Source of the DNA: Rhizobiales bacterium dw_265 | GTDB lineage: Bacteria; Pseudomonadota; Alphaproteobacteria; Micropepsales; Micropepsaceae | Length of the DNA stretch: 64,000 nucleotides | NCBI GenBank assembly: GCA_018449595.1 | Contig: JAAVUU010000002.1 | Location: 372,001-436,000 of the forward strand | Direction of reading: 5' to 3' | In this document: piece by piece, positions 46,293 to 54,245 of the stretch | Position numbering within the stretch: the first letter of the stretch is position 1 | Layout of the letters: every line of letters starts with the position of its first letter | The notes under the pieces: generated by a model | What the model was told of the DNA's origin: nothing | The model's database searches: none | What the model saw: only the letters and a program-made list of their open reading frames with translations | Translations under genes and position numbers: made by a program

Positions 46293-46931
46293 ATGACCGG
46301 CCGCTTCATCACCCTGGAAGGCGGCGAAGGCACCGGCAAGTCCACCCAGGTCAAACGGCTGGCGGCGGTGCTGGAGGCGAAGGGCATCGAGGCGCTCGCT
46401 ACCCGCGAGCCCGGTGGCTCGATCGGGGCGGAACAGATCCGCAAACTGATGGTGGAAGGCGAGACCGGACGCTGGAACCCCATCACCGAGACATTGCTGG
46501 CCTATGCCGCGCGCGCCGATCATGTGGCGCGCACCATCGGTCCCGCCCTGGCGGCCGGGACCTGGGTGATTTCCGACCGTTTCAGCGATTCCACCTTCGC
46601 CTATCAGGGCGCGGGCCGCGGGCTGGCGCGCGAAACCATCCGGCGTATCGACAGCGCGGTGCTGGATGATTTCGCCCCCGATCTCACCCTGATCCTGGAC
46701 CTGGACGTGAAGACCGGCCTGCAGCGGGCGCTGGCGCGGCTGAAGGCGGACGGCGGCGCGGAAGGCCGCTTCGAGAAATTCGGCCCCGGCTTTCATGAAA
46801 GCCTGCGCCAGGCGTTCCTGGATATCGCCCGGCGTTTCCCGGAACGCTGCCGGGTGATCGACGCCTCGGGAAGCGAGGACCAGGTGGCGGAGGCGATTTT
46901 CGCCGCCGTCGGCCGCCGTTTCGATCTATAA
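46293..46931 (+). CDS. tmk: Thymidylate kinase
   Basis: 212 residues, cytoplasmic. P-loop LEGGEGTGKSTQVKRLA at the N-terminus, the DR-type motif ATREPGGS, and ISDRFSDSTFAYQGAGRG typical of dTMP kinase. The acidic LILDLDVKTGLQRA and LIDAS-type ends follow. Phosphorylates dTMP to dTDP for DNA synthesis. Start at ATG 46293, 7 bp after the carboxypeptidase stop. In frame upstream codons belong to the previous gene. Directly followed by holB, the common order. Confidence 0.96.
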   Translation: MTGRFITLEGGEGTGKSTQVKRLAAVLEAKGIEALATREPGGSIGAEQIRKLMVEGETGRWNPITETLLAYAARADHVARTIGPALAAGTWVISDRFSDSTFAYQGAGRGLARETIRRIDSAVLDDFAPDLTLILDLDVKTGLQRALARLKADGGAEGRFEKFGPGFHESLRQAFLDIARRFPERCRVIDASGSEDQVAEAIFAAVGRRFDL

Positions 46932-46937
46932 GCCGCC

Positions 46938-47993
46938 ATGGCCAAACGATCTGCGCCGTCGGAACCCGATGACAGTGACCGTATCGAGGGATTTCCCCAT
47001 CCCCGCGAGAGCGCCACCCTGTTGGGGCAGGATATCGCCCTGGCGCGGGCGGCGCGCGCGCTGCGCTCGGGGCGGCCCCCCGGCGCCTGGCTGATTTCGG
47101 GTCCGCCCGGTATCGGCAAGGCGACCCTGGCCTACCGCATCGCGCGCTATCTGCTGGCCTATGGCGCCACCGATGCGGGACCGGAAGATTTGTCGGTGCC
47201 GCAGGATGATCCGGCGGCGCGGCAGGTGATGGCGCAGTCTCATCCCGGCCTGCTGATCCTCAAGCGCGCCCTCAATCCCCGCACCGGCAAGCTGATGACG
47301 GTACTGTCGGTGGACGAGATCCGCCGGCTGGCGGATTTCTTCGGCATGACCAGCGGGGCAGGCGGCTGGCGCGTCGCCATCGTCGATACCGCCGACGACA
47401 TGAACGACAATGCCGCCAATGCGCTGCTCAAGATGCTGGAGGAGCCGCCGGCCAACGCCATGCTGCTGCTGCTGTCCAACACGCCGGGGCGGTTGCTGCC
47501 CACCATCCGCTCGCGCTGCCAGCGGCTGGAACTGCGGCCGCTGGATGACGGTCTGATGCAACAGGCGCTGGCGCGGTACCTGCCGCAGATGGCAAGCGCC
47601 GACCGTGCCGCGCTGGCGCGGCTGGCCGGCGGCAGCATCGGCGCGGCGCTGACGCTTGCGACAGGCGAGGGCGGGACGCTGGCGCAGGAGGCCGACCGGC
47701 TGATCGAGCACGCCCGCGATCCCGACCTGCTGGCGCTGCTGACCCTGGGCGAGAAACTGTTCCGCCTGCGCGACGGGCTGGAGTCGTTTGGCGCGTTTCT
47801 GGCGGAAAGCCTGTCGGATCGCATTCGCGCCAAGGCGCGGAGCGGTGCGCCGGGGCTGGACCGCTGGGTCGCACTGCAGGGCCGCATCGAGCAGGGCTTT
47901 GGCCGCGCCACCGGCCTGCATCTGGAGCCGCGCCAGACCGTGCTGACGGCGGCACGCGACATGGCGCGCGTGGCGCAGCGGGGCGGTCTGTGA
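46938..47993 (+). CDS. holB: DNA polymerase III subunit delta'
   Basis: 351 residues. AAA+ clamp-loader subunit with Walker A LISGPPGIGKATLAYR, a degenerate Walker B, and the sensor-type sequence NAANALLKMLEEPPANAMLLLLSN and LPTIRSRCQRLELRPL. No Cys-rich zinc module like that of E. coli delta' is seen, which is usual for alphaproteobacteria. Acts in the clamp loader that places the beta sliding clamp. The stop overlaps the next start (TGATG). Confidence 0.93.
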   Translation: MAKRSAPSEPDDSDRIEGFPHPRESATLLGQDIALARAARALRSGRPPGAWLISGPPGIGKATLAYRIARYLLAYGATDAGPEDLSVPQDDPAARQVMAQSHPGLLILKRALNPRTGKLMTVLSVDEIRRLADFFGMTSGAGGWRVAIVDTADDMNDNAANALLKMLEEPPANAMLLLLSNTPGRLLPTIRSRCQRLELRPLDDGLMQQALARYLPQMASADRAALARLAGGSIGAALTLATGEGGTLAQEADRLIEHARDPDLLALLTLGEKLFRLRDGLESFGAFLAESLSDRIRAKARSGAPGLDRWVALQGRIEQGFGRATGLHLEPRQTVLTAARDMARVAQRGGL

Positions 47994-48775
47994 TGCTTGT
48001 GGACTCGCACTGCCATCTCGATTTTCCCGATTTTGCCGGCAAGGTGGATGACGTGGTGGCCCGGGCCCGCGCCGCCGGGGTCGGTGTGTGCGTTTCCATC
48101 GGCACCGAGTTGAAACGGTTTCCCGGCGTGCGTGCCGTGGCGGAGAAATTTCCCGATGTCTGGTGCAGCGTGGGGGTGCATCCCCATGAGTCCGAAAAGG
48201 AACTGCTGGACGATGCCGCAGTGCTGATCGCCGAGGCCGCCCATCCCAAGGTGGTGGGAATCGGCGAGACGGGCCTGGATTATTTCTACGAACATGCGCC
48301 GCGCGCGCCGCAACAGGCCAACTTCCGCAACCATATCGCGGCGGCGCGCGCCACCGGCCTGCCGGTGATCGTGCATACCCGCGATGCCGATGACGACACG
48401 ATCGCGATATTGCGCGATGAAATGGCGAAAGGCGCCTTCACCGGCCTGATCCATTGCTTCACCGGCACCCAGCGCCTGGCCGATGCGGCACTGGAACTGG
48501 GGCTTTATATTTCGGTGTCGGGCATCGCCACCTTCAAGAACTCCGCCGCACTGCGCGAGGTTATCGGGACGGTGCCGCTTGAGAGACTGCTGGTGGAGAC
48601 CGATGCGCCGTTCCTGGCGCCGGTGCCGCAGCGGGGCAAGACCAACGAGCCGGCCTTTGTCGTTCATACCGCCAATATGCTGGCGGAACTGAAGAGCGTC
48701 TCGCCGGATGGGCTTGCCGCCGCCACGACGGAGAATTTCTTCCGCCTGTTTTCCAAGGTAAAGCGTCCATCATGA
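47993..48775 (+). CDS. TatD-family metal-dependent hydrolase
   Basis: About 260 residues. TatD TIM-barrel metal motifs are in order: VDSHCHLDFPDF, VGIGETGLDYFYEH, VIVHTRDADDDT, LIHCFTGT and LLVETDAPFLAPVP. The family has 3'-5' exonuclease/deoxyribonuclease activity, though the exact role of this paralogue is not fixed. ATG 47993 overlaps the holB TGA (TGATG), an efficient reinitiation signal; a GTG 3 nt earlier is an alternative. Start overlap implies co-translation with holB. Confidence 0.93.
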   Translation: MLVDSHCHLDFPDFAGKVDDVVARARAAGVGVCVSIGTELKRFPGVRAVAEKFPDVWCSVGVHPHESEKELLDDAAVLIAEAAHPKVVGIGETGLDYFYEHAPRAPQQANFRNHIAAARATGLPVIVHTRDADDDTIAILRDEMAKGAFTGLIHCFTGTQRLADAALELGLYISVSGIATFKNSAALREVIGTVPLERLLVETDAPFLAPVPQRGKTNEPAFVVHTANMLAELKSVSPDGLAAATTENFFRLFSKVKRPS

Positions 48776-49584
48776 CTCTGGAGGTCCGCATTCTGGGCTG
48801 CGGTTCATCCGGCGGCGTGCCGCGGCTGGGCGCCGATGATGCGCCGTTCTGGGGTGTCTGCGATCCCGCAAATCCCAAAAACCGCCGCTTGCGCTGCTCG
48901 CTGCTGGTGCGCCGCAAATCCGCCGATGGCGAAACCCGGGTGCTGGTGGATACCGCGCCCGACATGCGCGAACAGTTGCTGGCGGCGCGCATCGGGGCGC
49001 GGCTGGATGGGGTGTTGATCACCCATGCCCATGCCGACCAGCTACACGGGCTGGACGATCTGCGGGTGATCTATATCAATTCCGGCCATCGCGTGGATGT
49101 CTGGTCGGACAAGGCCGGGCTGGCGGATGTCCTGGACAAGTTCGGCTATTGTTTTGTCCAGCCTCCCGGCAGCGGTTATCCGCCGATCTTGACGGCGCAC
49201 GAAATTCCCGAACCCTTCGCGCCGTTCGAGATCGCGGGACCGGGCGGCCCGCTGCCGGTGCGGCCGTTCGGGGTGACGCATGGCCGGATGCGCGCCCTGG
49301 GCTTTCGCTTCGGTTCGCTGGCCTACACGCCCGACGTGAATGCGCTGGATGACGCGGCGCGGGCGGCGCTGGCAGGGCTGGATGTCTGGATCGTGGACGC
49401 CCTGCGCCACAAGCCCCATCCCAGCCACGCCAACCTGGAACAGGCGCTAGAATGGATCGCGCAATTGAAGCCCAAGCGCGCCATCCTGACCAACATGCAT
49501 GTGGACCTGGATTACGAGACTTTGAAGCGCGAACTGCCGCCGGGTGTCGAGCCCGCGTATGACGGGATGACCATTGCCCTTTGA
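48772..49584 (+). CDS. Metallo-beta-lactamase fold hydrolase (PhnP-like)
   Basis: 270 residues. The metal site is THAHADQLHGLDDL (His-x-His-x-Asp), with GVTHG and a C-terminal NMHVDLDYE. The start LEVRILGCGSSGGVPRLG and the early Cys in GVCDPANPKNRRLRCSLLV resemble PhnP-type phosphodiesterases. It overlaps tatD by 4 bp (ATGA). The alphaproteobacterial order holB - tatD - MBL is standard; the natural substrate is not established. The next gene is convergent and abuts at the stop codon. Confidence 0.9.
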   Translation: MTLEVRILGCGSSGGVPRLGADDAPFWGVCDPANPKNRRLRCSLLVRRKSADGETRVLVDTAPDMREQLLAARIGARLDGVLITHAHADQLHGLDDLRVIYINSGHRVDVWSDKAGLADVLDKFGYCFVQPPGSGYPPILTAHEIPEPFAPFEIAGPGGPLPVRPFGVTHGRMRALGFRFGSLAYTPDVNALDDAARAALAGLDVWIVDALRHKPHPSHANLEQALEWIAQLKPKRAILTNMHVDLDYETLKRELPPGVEPAYDGMTIAL

Positions 49585-50535
49585 CTACTGCGTGCCGTTG
49601 GTGTCTTCGCCGTAATTGTGCAGCATGGTCGGACTGCGGTTGAAGGCGATGCGTGTATCCACCTGGCCCGGCGCAAAGCTGGCGCGATGCCAGCGCTGCG
49701 GCGTGGTCAGCACCAGGTCGCCGGGCCCCGCCACCACCAGGCCGATGCCTTCGATCTGATAGGCGATCTTGCCTTCCGGGATGAACCAGAATTCGTCGTT
49801 GCCGACATGGAAATGGCCCTTGTTGCTGTCGGGCGGGATCGCCACGCCCGGGCCGCGAATGATGGCGGCCTGGTTGTCGGCGTCGTTGACGAAAAAGGTC
49901 AGGCGGCGGCCCTTGGCCTGCGGATCGGCGGCAACATAATCCTTCAGGAAATCCAGCCAGGGCTTGTTGACGTCGGTATAGACATCCCGGCCGCCGCCTA
50001 CCGGCTTGGTGGGATAGCTGACCTTGACATAATGCTGGCCGGCTATCGGCTTTGGCGCTTCACCGCTGTCCAGCGGATAAGAGGGCAGGGCGCCGCCGCG
50101 CGTGATCTCCAGCCGCAGCGAGGGCATATCGCCCACCGTCTCCATGGAATAGGGCACCCTGAGCGGCACCTGCACCAGAAAGCCCTTGCTGGCGATGAAC
50201 GGCTTCTGGCCTTCGATGGTGAAGCGAATCTGGCCGTCCCACACGATCCAGACGGTGCGGTCGTCGCCATAGAACTGGGCACGGGTCTTTTCGCCCGGTG
50301 CCATGGAAATCCATTTTGCGCTGTAGCGTTCGGTCTCGATCACATCCTCGGTCCAGCTTTTCTGGCCCGCATGTTTCGCCAGCACGTCGGCGATGCGCCA
50401 GACCGGCTTGTTGACGCCGGCATAGGGGACCGGCGTGCCCTTGGGCGCCCAGGACAGGTAGACCTTGCGCTCCTGCGCCGAGGCGGGAAGGGCAAGCAGC
50501 GCGACGGCGCAGGTGGCGATCAGCAGCTTTTTCAT
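49585..50535 (-). CDS. Exported two-domain cupin protein, paralogue 1
   Basis: 316 residues with signal peptide KKLLIATCAVALLALPASAQ. The first cupin (about residues 90-150; WDGQIRFTIEGQKPFIASKG) lacks the usual His ligands. The second (about 230-300) has a full site: SNKGHFHVGNDEFWFIPEG (His-x-His and Glu) and PQRWHRASF (fourth ligand His). Two copies of the same protein type occur at 50546-51478 and 56814-57761. The start ATG 50535 lies directly after the other copy's stop, so they form an operon. The reaction is unknown; metal-dependent dioxygenase, isomerase or sugar-binding roles are possible. Confidence 0.8.
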   Translation of the reverse strand: MKKLLIATCAVALLALPASAQERKVYLSWAPKGTPVPYAGVNKPVWRIADVLAKHAGQKSWTEDVIETERYSAKWISMAPGEKTRAQFYGDDRTVWIVWDGQIRFTIEGQKPFIASKGFLVQVPLRVPYSMETVGDMPSLRLEITRGGALPSYPLDSGEAPKPIAGQHYVKVSYPTKPVGGGRDVYTDVNKPWLDFLKDYVAADPQAKGRRLTFFVNDADNQAAIIRGPGVAIPPDSNKGHFHVGNDEFWFIPEGKIAYQIEGIGLVVAGPGDLVLTTPQRWHRASFAPGQVDTRIAFNRSPTMLHNYGEDTNGTQ

Positions 50536-50545
50536 GGTCGGCCTC

Positions 50546-51478
50546 CTACTGCCTGCCGCCGGCGTCGGGGCCGAAATTGTGGAACAGCAGCGGGCTGACA
50601 TTGAAGGACAGCCGCGTGTCGGTCTGGCCTGCCGCCCAGCTGGCGCGGTGGAAGCGGCCGGGCGGCACGAACACGATGTCGCCGGCATCGGCGGTGAACA
50701 GGCCGGCCTTCTCGATCAGGTAATCGCACTTGCCTTCCAGGATGAACCAGAATTCCTCGTCGCCGATATGGAAGTGACCGCGATTGCCGGCGGGCGGTGT
50801 GGGCACGCCGGGGCCGCGGATGATGTTGACCAGATTGGCCTCGTCGGCCACCACCAGATGGTCTTTCGGCCCCTGGGCAGAATCGGCGGTCTCCTTGAAG
50901 AAATCGCGATAGGGGCGGTTCACGGCATCATATTTATCGGGCTGGGTCGGGGTGCTGATCTTGATGTAATCGCCATCGGCTTGCGGTGGCTTGGGCTGGC
51001 CTTCATCGGCGGGATAGCTGGGCCGGATGCCGGCATGGGTGACCTCGAAGCGCAGCGAGGGCTCACTGCCGATGGTCTCCATCGAATAGCGTACCCGCTG
51101 CGGCACCTGCACCAGGAAGCCCTTGGTCGCCACGAAAGGCTGCTGGCCCTGGATGGTGAAGCGGATCTGCCCGTCCCATACCACCCACACCACGCGGTCA
51201 TCGCCGTAATACTGCTCCGGCGTCTTGTCGCCCGGCGCTGCCGCGATCCATTTGGCGTCGTAGCGTTTGGTGAGAATGACTTGTTCGCTCCAGCGCGCCT
51301 GGCCCTTGTGCCGGGCCAGCACCGCGGGCAACCGCGCCACCGGCTTGTTCCTGCCATAGGCTGGCAGCTTGTCGGGCTTGGGCGACCAAGCATACCAGGC
51401 GTCCTGCGCCAAAGTCACCGGCGCAGCCAGGCTCAAACCCGCCATGCATCCCAGGGCCAGCCACCAGCGTTTGGTCAT
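50546..51478 (-). CDS. Exported two-domain cupin protein, paralogue 2
   Basis: 310 residues. Signal peptide RWWLALGCMAGLSLAAPVTLAQ. Same layout as paralogue 1: an N-terminal cupin without ligands (WDGQIRFTIQGQQPFVATKG) and a C-terminal cupin with NRGHFHIGDEEFWFILEGK and PGRFHRASW. Compared with paralogue 1 the N-terminal halves share long stretches (WDGQIRFTI, KGFLVQVP, YSMETIG), so they are duplicates. ATG 51478. It lies 67 bp downstream of the Tat-exported aldolase gene, on the same strand, and 10 bp before paralogue 1. Confidence 0.8.
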   Translation of the reverse strand: MTKRWWLALGCMAGLSLAAPVTLAQDAWYAWSPKPDKLPAYGRNKPVARLPAVLARHKGQARWSEQVILTKRYDAKWIAAAPGDKTPEQYYGDDRVVWVVWDGQIRFTIQGQQPFVATKGFLVQVPQRVRYSMETIGSEPSLRFEVTHAGIRPSYPADEGQPKPPQADGDYIKISTPTQPDKYDAVNRPYRDFFKETADSAQGPKDHLVVADEANLVNIIRGPGVPTPPAGNRGHFHIGDEEFWFILEGKCDYLIEKAGLFTADAGDIVFVPPGRFHRASWAAGQTDTRLSFNVSPLLFHNFGPDAGGRQ

Positions 51479-51545
51479 TATTTTCCCCAAGCCATGAAAA
51501 AGCGCGGCCCGGCACTGAGGCAAGGCCGCGCGACTGTCGAAGCGG

Positions 51546-52541
51546 TCACACCATCGTTTTGAGTTGCACGACACCGGCGCGCAGCTTGGCTTTCTCTTCA
51601 TCGCTCAGCGGCACATGCGGCGGCCGCGCCAGGTTCACCCGGCCCGAGCCCATCATCAGGTTCAGGGCATATTTGATGGCGTTGTAATTGGAGCTGTAGC
51701 CATTGGCCTGCATCAGGTTGGTCGCCGCGGTCAGCTTGTCGAAGGCGGGCTGGGGGTCCTGGCCGGCGCGGTGCGCGGCGAAGATGCCCGCCACCAGCTT
51801 GGTATAGACATTGCCCGAGCCCAGGATCACGCCGTTGCCGTGCCGGAGCGCGGCCAGCATGTTGTTGTCGGTGCCCGAGATGATGTTGAGGCGGCCCGGT
51901 GTCTGGGTGGACAAGGCCTCGAACTCGTCGGCCACGCCATGGGAGTTCTTGATGCCGGCGAAATTGGGATGGCGCTCTGCCATGGCGGTCACGAAAGCCG
52001 GCGTGATCGTCACGCCCGTCACCTGGGGGATATCGTAATAGCGCACGGCCAGGCCGGGGGGCAGTTTCTCCATCACCACCCGGAAATATTCCAGCAGGCC
52101 GTCGGTCTTGGGATTCTTGAAATAGAAGGGCGGCTGGATCAGCACGCTGTCGGCGCCGATGGCGGCGGCGTGCTGCGACAGCTCAATGGTCTCCTTGAAG
52201 TTGGCCGTGCCGGTGGTGACGATCAGGTCCAGGCCGTTGCGATGCTTGATCGCGGTCTCGGCGATCTTCTTGCGCTCGGCCACCGAGAAGGAGGGGCCTT
52301 CGCCATTGGTGCCCAGCACCAGCACGCCATCGGCGCCCTGGCCTTTCCACCAGGCAAGCTGCTCGGCATAGGCCGCGGCGTCGAACTCGTAATTTCCGCC
52401 GCAAGGTGTCGTGCCGGCGACCCAGAACTTGTCCTTATTTGCGGGAAGGGCGGCGGACACCGGGGCGCTGACCGCCGGGGTCACGCTGGCGACCATTGCC
52501 GCCGTGCTCATGCCGACAAACATCCTGCGCGTGGTGTCCAT
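51546..52541 (-). CDS. DapA/NanA-family aldolase with Tat signal (exported)
   Basis: 331 residues. N-terminus TTRRMFVGMSTAAMVASVTPAVSA is a twin-arginine signal, very unusual for this normally cytoplasmic family. The TIM-barrel core shows DHDPS-type elements: VLGTNGEGPSFSVAERKKI, the Tyr of VRYYDIPQVTG and the Schiff-base Lys of FAGIKNSHG. Strong ribosome site GGGAGG precedes ATG 52541. The family makes or splits aldol adducts of pyruvate. With the exported cupins downstream, it suggests a periplasmic aldol step on a sugar acid or similar compound. It could also be an envelope paralogue that lost activity; the two catalytic residues are kept. Confidence 0.8.
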   Translation of the reverse strand: MDTTRRMFVGMSTAAMVASVTPAVSAPVSAALPANKDKFWVAGTTPCGGNYEFDAAAYAEQLAWWKGQGADGVLVLGTNGEGPSFSVAERKKIAETAIKHRNGLDLIVTTGTANFKETIELSQHAAAIGADSVLIQPPFYFKNPKTDGLLEYFRVVMEKLPPGLAVRYYDIPQVTGVTITPAFVTAMAERHPNFAGIKNSHGVADEFEALSTQTPGRLNIISGTDNNMLAALRHGNGVILGSGNVYTKLVAGIFAAHRAGQDPQPAFDKLTAATNLMQANGYSSNYNAIKYALNLMMGSGRVNLARPPHVPLSDEEKAKLRAGVVQLKTMV

Positions 52542-52764
52542 GGAATCCTCCCAGATCCGGTTTGGGCGGCCGGTTTTCCGGCGCTCCGTTTTGCCCGGAT
52601 AAAGTCTCACTTCCGCAAGCGACTGTAAACAAGGCGGATCGCGCGACAGCCTTTGTGCGACGCAGCAAGAAAAACTGTCCCCGGTGCGTTTGGCCGCTTC
52701 CGCAACCACTTGACTTAAAGTCGGCCGCGCCCAAACGTCCCTGTAAATAAAACCAGGGGAAAGC

Positions 52765-53817
52765 ATGGTCCGCGAACTGAAGCGCCGTCATTTCGTCATG
52801 TGTGCCGCCACCGCCGCCGGCCTGGCCGCGACGGGCGCGCCCGTCTGGGGCAAGACCATCAAGCACACGCCGCTGGACCCGGTGAATCCCGACCTCTTGT
52901 TCGGCACCACCAGCTCCATCTGGAACGATGCCGGGCTGGTCACCGACACGCCCTATACCACCGAGACCGCGATCAAGGCGATCGCGGCGCGCGGCCTGCA
53001 GGGCATCGAATTCTACGGCCATGGCATCCATGCCTATATCGACAAGCCGATGGCGCTGAAAAAGCTGTTCGACGATGCCGGCATCACCTTCATCGACGCT
53101 TCCAATGGCGAGAAGGGCCAATCGACCAATTTCATCGATCCCGACGCCATCCCCAAGACCATCGCCGATCATGTCGCCTTCTGCCGCGATTTCCTGCAGC
53201 CGCTGGGCTGCGATCATTTCAAGATCAACATGGGGGCGCGGCCTGTGGGTGGCCCCAGCGAAGACCAGCTCAAGCGCCTGGCCGATACCCTCAACACCCT
53301 GGGCGAGAAGACCATCGCCATGGGCATCCGCCTGTCGCCGCATCCCCATATCTGGGGGCCGATGGAGCGTGAAAAGGACATGCGCTGGGTGATGGACCAC
53401 ACCGATCCGAAATATGTCTGGCTGTGCGCCGACACCGGGCATCTCACTTTGGGCGGCGGCGACGCGGTGCAGATCATCAGCGACTATTTCCCGCGCCTGT
53501 CGGAAGTCCATCTCAAGGACACCTACGCCAAATATCGCGGCAACACCCAGACGCCGACCCAGGAACAGCACAAGATCGCCAGCGTCTATCACAATCTGGG
53601 CGGCGGCGGCGTGGACTTCCCCGGCGTCTTCAACGTGCTGCGCGACAGGCATTTCAAGGGCTGGGTGATCTTCGACGTGGACGGCCCGCGCAAGGGCGAT
53701 GACGGCTATGACGCCATCGGCGGCAACGACAAGCTGAAGATCGACGATTACCTCTCGCACAACATCAATTATCTGCGCGACGTGCTGGGCGTGAAGCTGC
53801 CGCCGCAGCCTTATTAG
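52765..53817 (+). CDS. Tat-exported sugar-phosphate isomerase/epimerase-like TIM barrel
   Basis: 350 residues. Twin-arginine signal RELKRRHFVMCAATAAGLAATGAPVWG. The mature part is an AP-endonuclease-2/xylose-isomerase-like TIM barrel: LQGIEFYGHGIHAY, DHFKINMGAR, WLCADTGHLTLGGGD and LSEVHLKDTYAKY carry the His, Asp and Glu residues typical of the metal site. Substrates in the family are keto or aldo sugars. Divergent from the DapA-like gene 223 bp away; the near-palindrome GACTTAAAGTC at 52712-52722 in the intergenic region may be an operator. Starts the plus-strand half of the exported pathway. Confidence 0.82.
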   Translation: MVRELKRRHFVMCAATAAGLAATGAPVWGKTIKHTPLDPVNPDLLFGTTSSIWNDAGLVTDTPYTTETAIKAIAARGLQGIEFYGHGIHAYIDKPMALKKLFDDAGITFIDASNGEKGQSTNFIDPDAIPKTIADHVAFCRDFLQPLGCDHFKINMGARPVGGPSEDQLKRLADTLNTLGEKTIAMGIRLSPHPHIWGPMEREKDMRWVMDHTDPKYVWLCADTGHLTLGGGDAVQIISDYFPRLSEVHLKDTYAKYRGNTQTPTQEQHKIASVYHNLGGGGVDFPGVFNVLRDRHFKGWVIFDVDGPRKGDDGYDAIGGNDKLKIDDYLSHNINYLRDVLGVKLPPQPY

Positions 53818-53828
53818 TGAGATACCGC

Positions 53829-54245
53829 ATGTTTCGTTCATGCATGATTGCGATGCTGCTGGCGGCCGCGCCGGCATTTGCCGCCGGCTATGAGGCCGAA
53901 CTCGATCCCGCGCCGTTCGACGCCGGCAATCGCGGCGATGTCATCAACAGCATCGGCAACGTCATCGCCACCCTGGACGGCAACCGGCTTTCCATCCAGG
54001 GCACATTCTCGAACATGACCTCGCCCGCGACGGCGGCCTCGCTGCGCATCGGCCTGGCCAAGGGCGTGCCGGGCGATGCCATCGGCACCCTGACCGTGGA
54101 CCATGCGCCGAACGGCGCGGTTGCGGGGGCGGTGACCCTGACGCCGGAGCAGGCGGCGGCGCTTGCCAGGCAGGCGCTCTATGTCCGCATTGACAGCGAA
54201 AAGGCGCCCGACGGCAATCTTCAGGGCTGGCTGGAAGGCAAATGA
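53829..54245 (+). CDS. Exported CHRD-domain-like protein
   Basis: 138 residues with signal peptide RSCMIAMLLAAAPAFAAG. The mature beta-rich part (EAELDPAPFDAGNRGDVINS, then TLDGNRLSIQGTFSNMTS and a closing VRIDSEKAPDGNLQGWLEG) resembles CHRD-domain proteins, known from chordin and many bacterial secreted proteins with no fixed role. Start ATG 53829 is 11 bp after the stop of the TIM-barrel gene; a GTG overlapping that stop is in frame. The end overlaps the quinoprotein start by 4 bp. Confidence 0.68.
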   Translation: MFRSCMIAMLLAAAPAFAAGYEAELDPAPFDAGNRGDVINSIGNVIATLDGNRLSIQGTFSNMTSPATAASLRIGLAKGVPGDAIGTLTVDHAPNGAVAGAVTLTPEQAAALARQALYVRIDSEKAPDGNLQGWLEGK

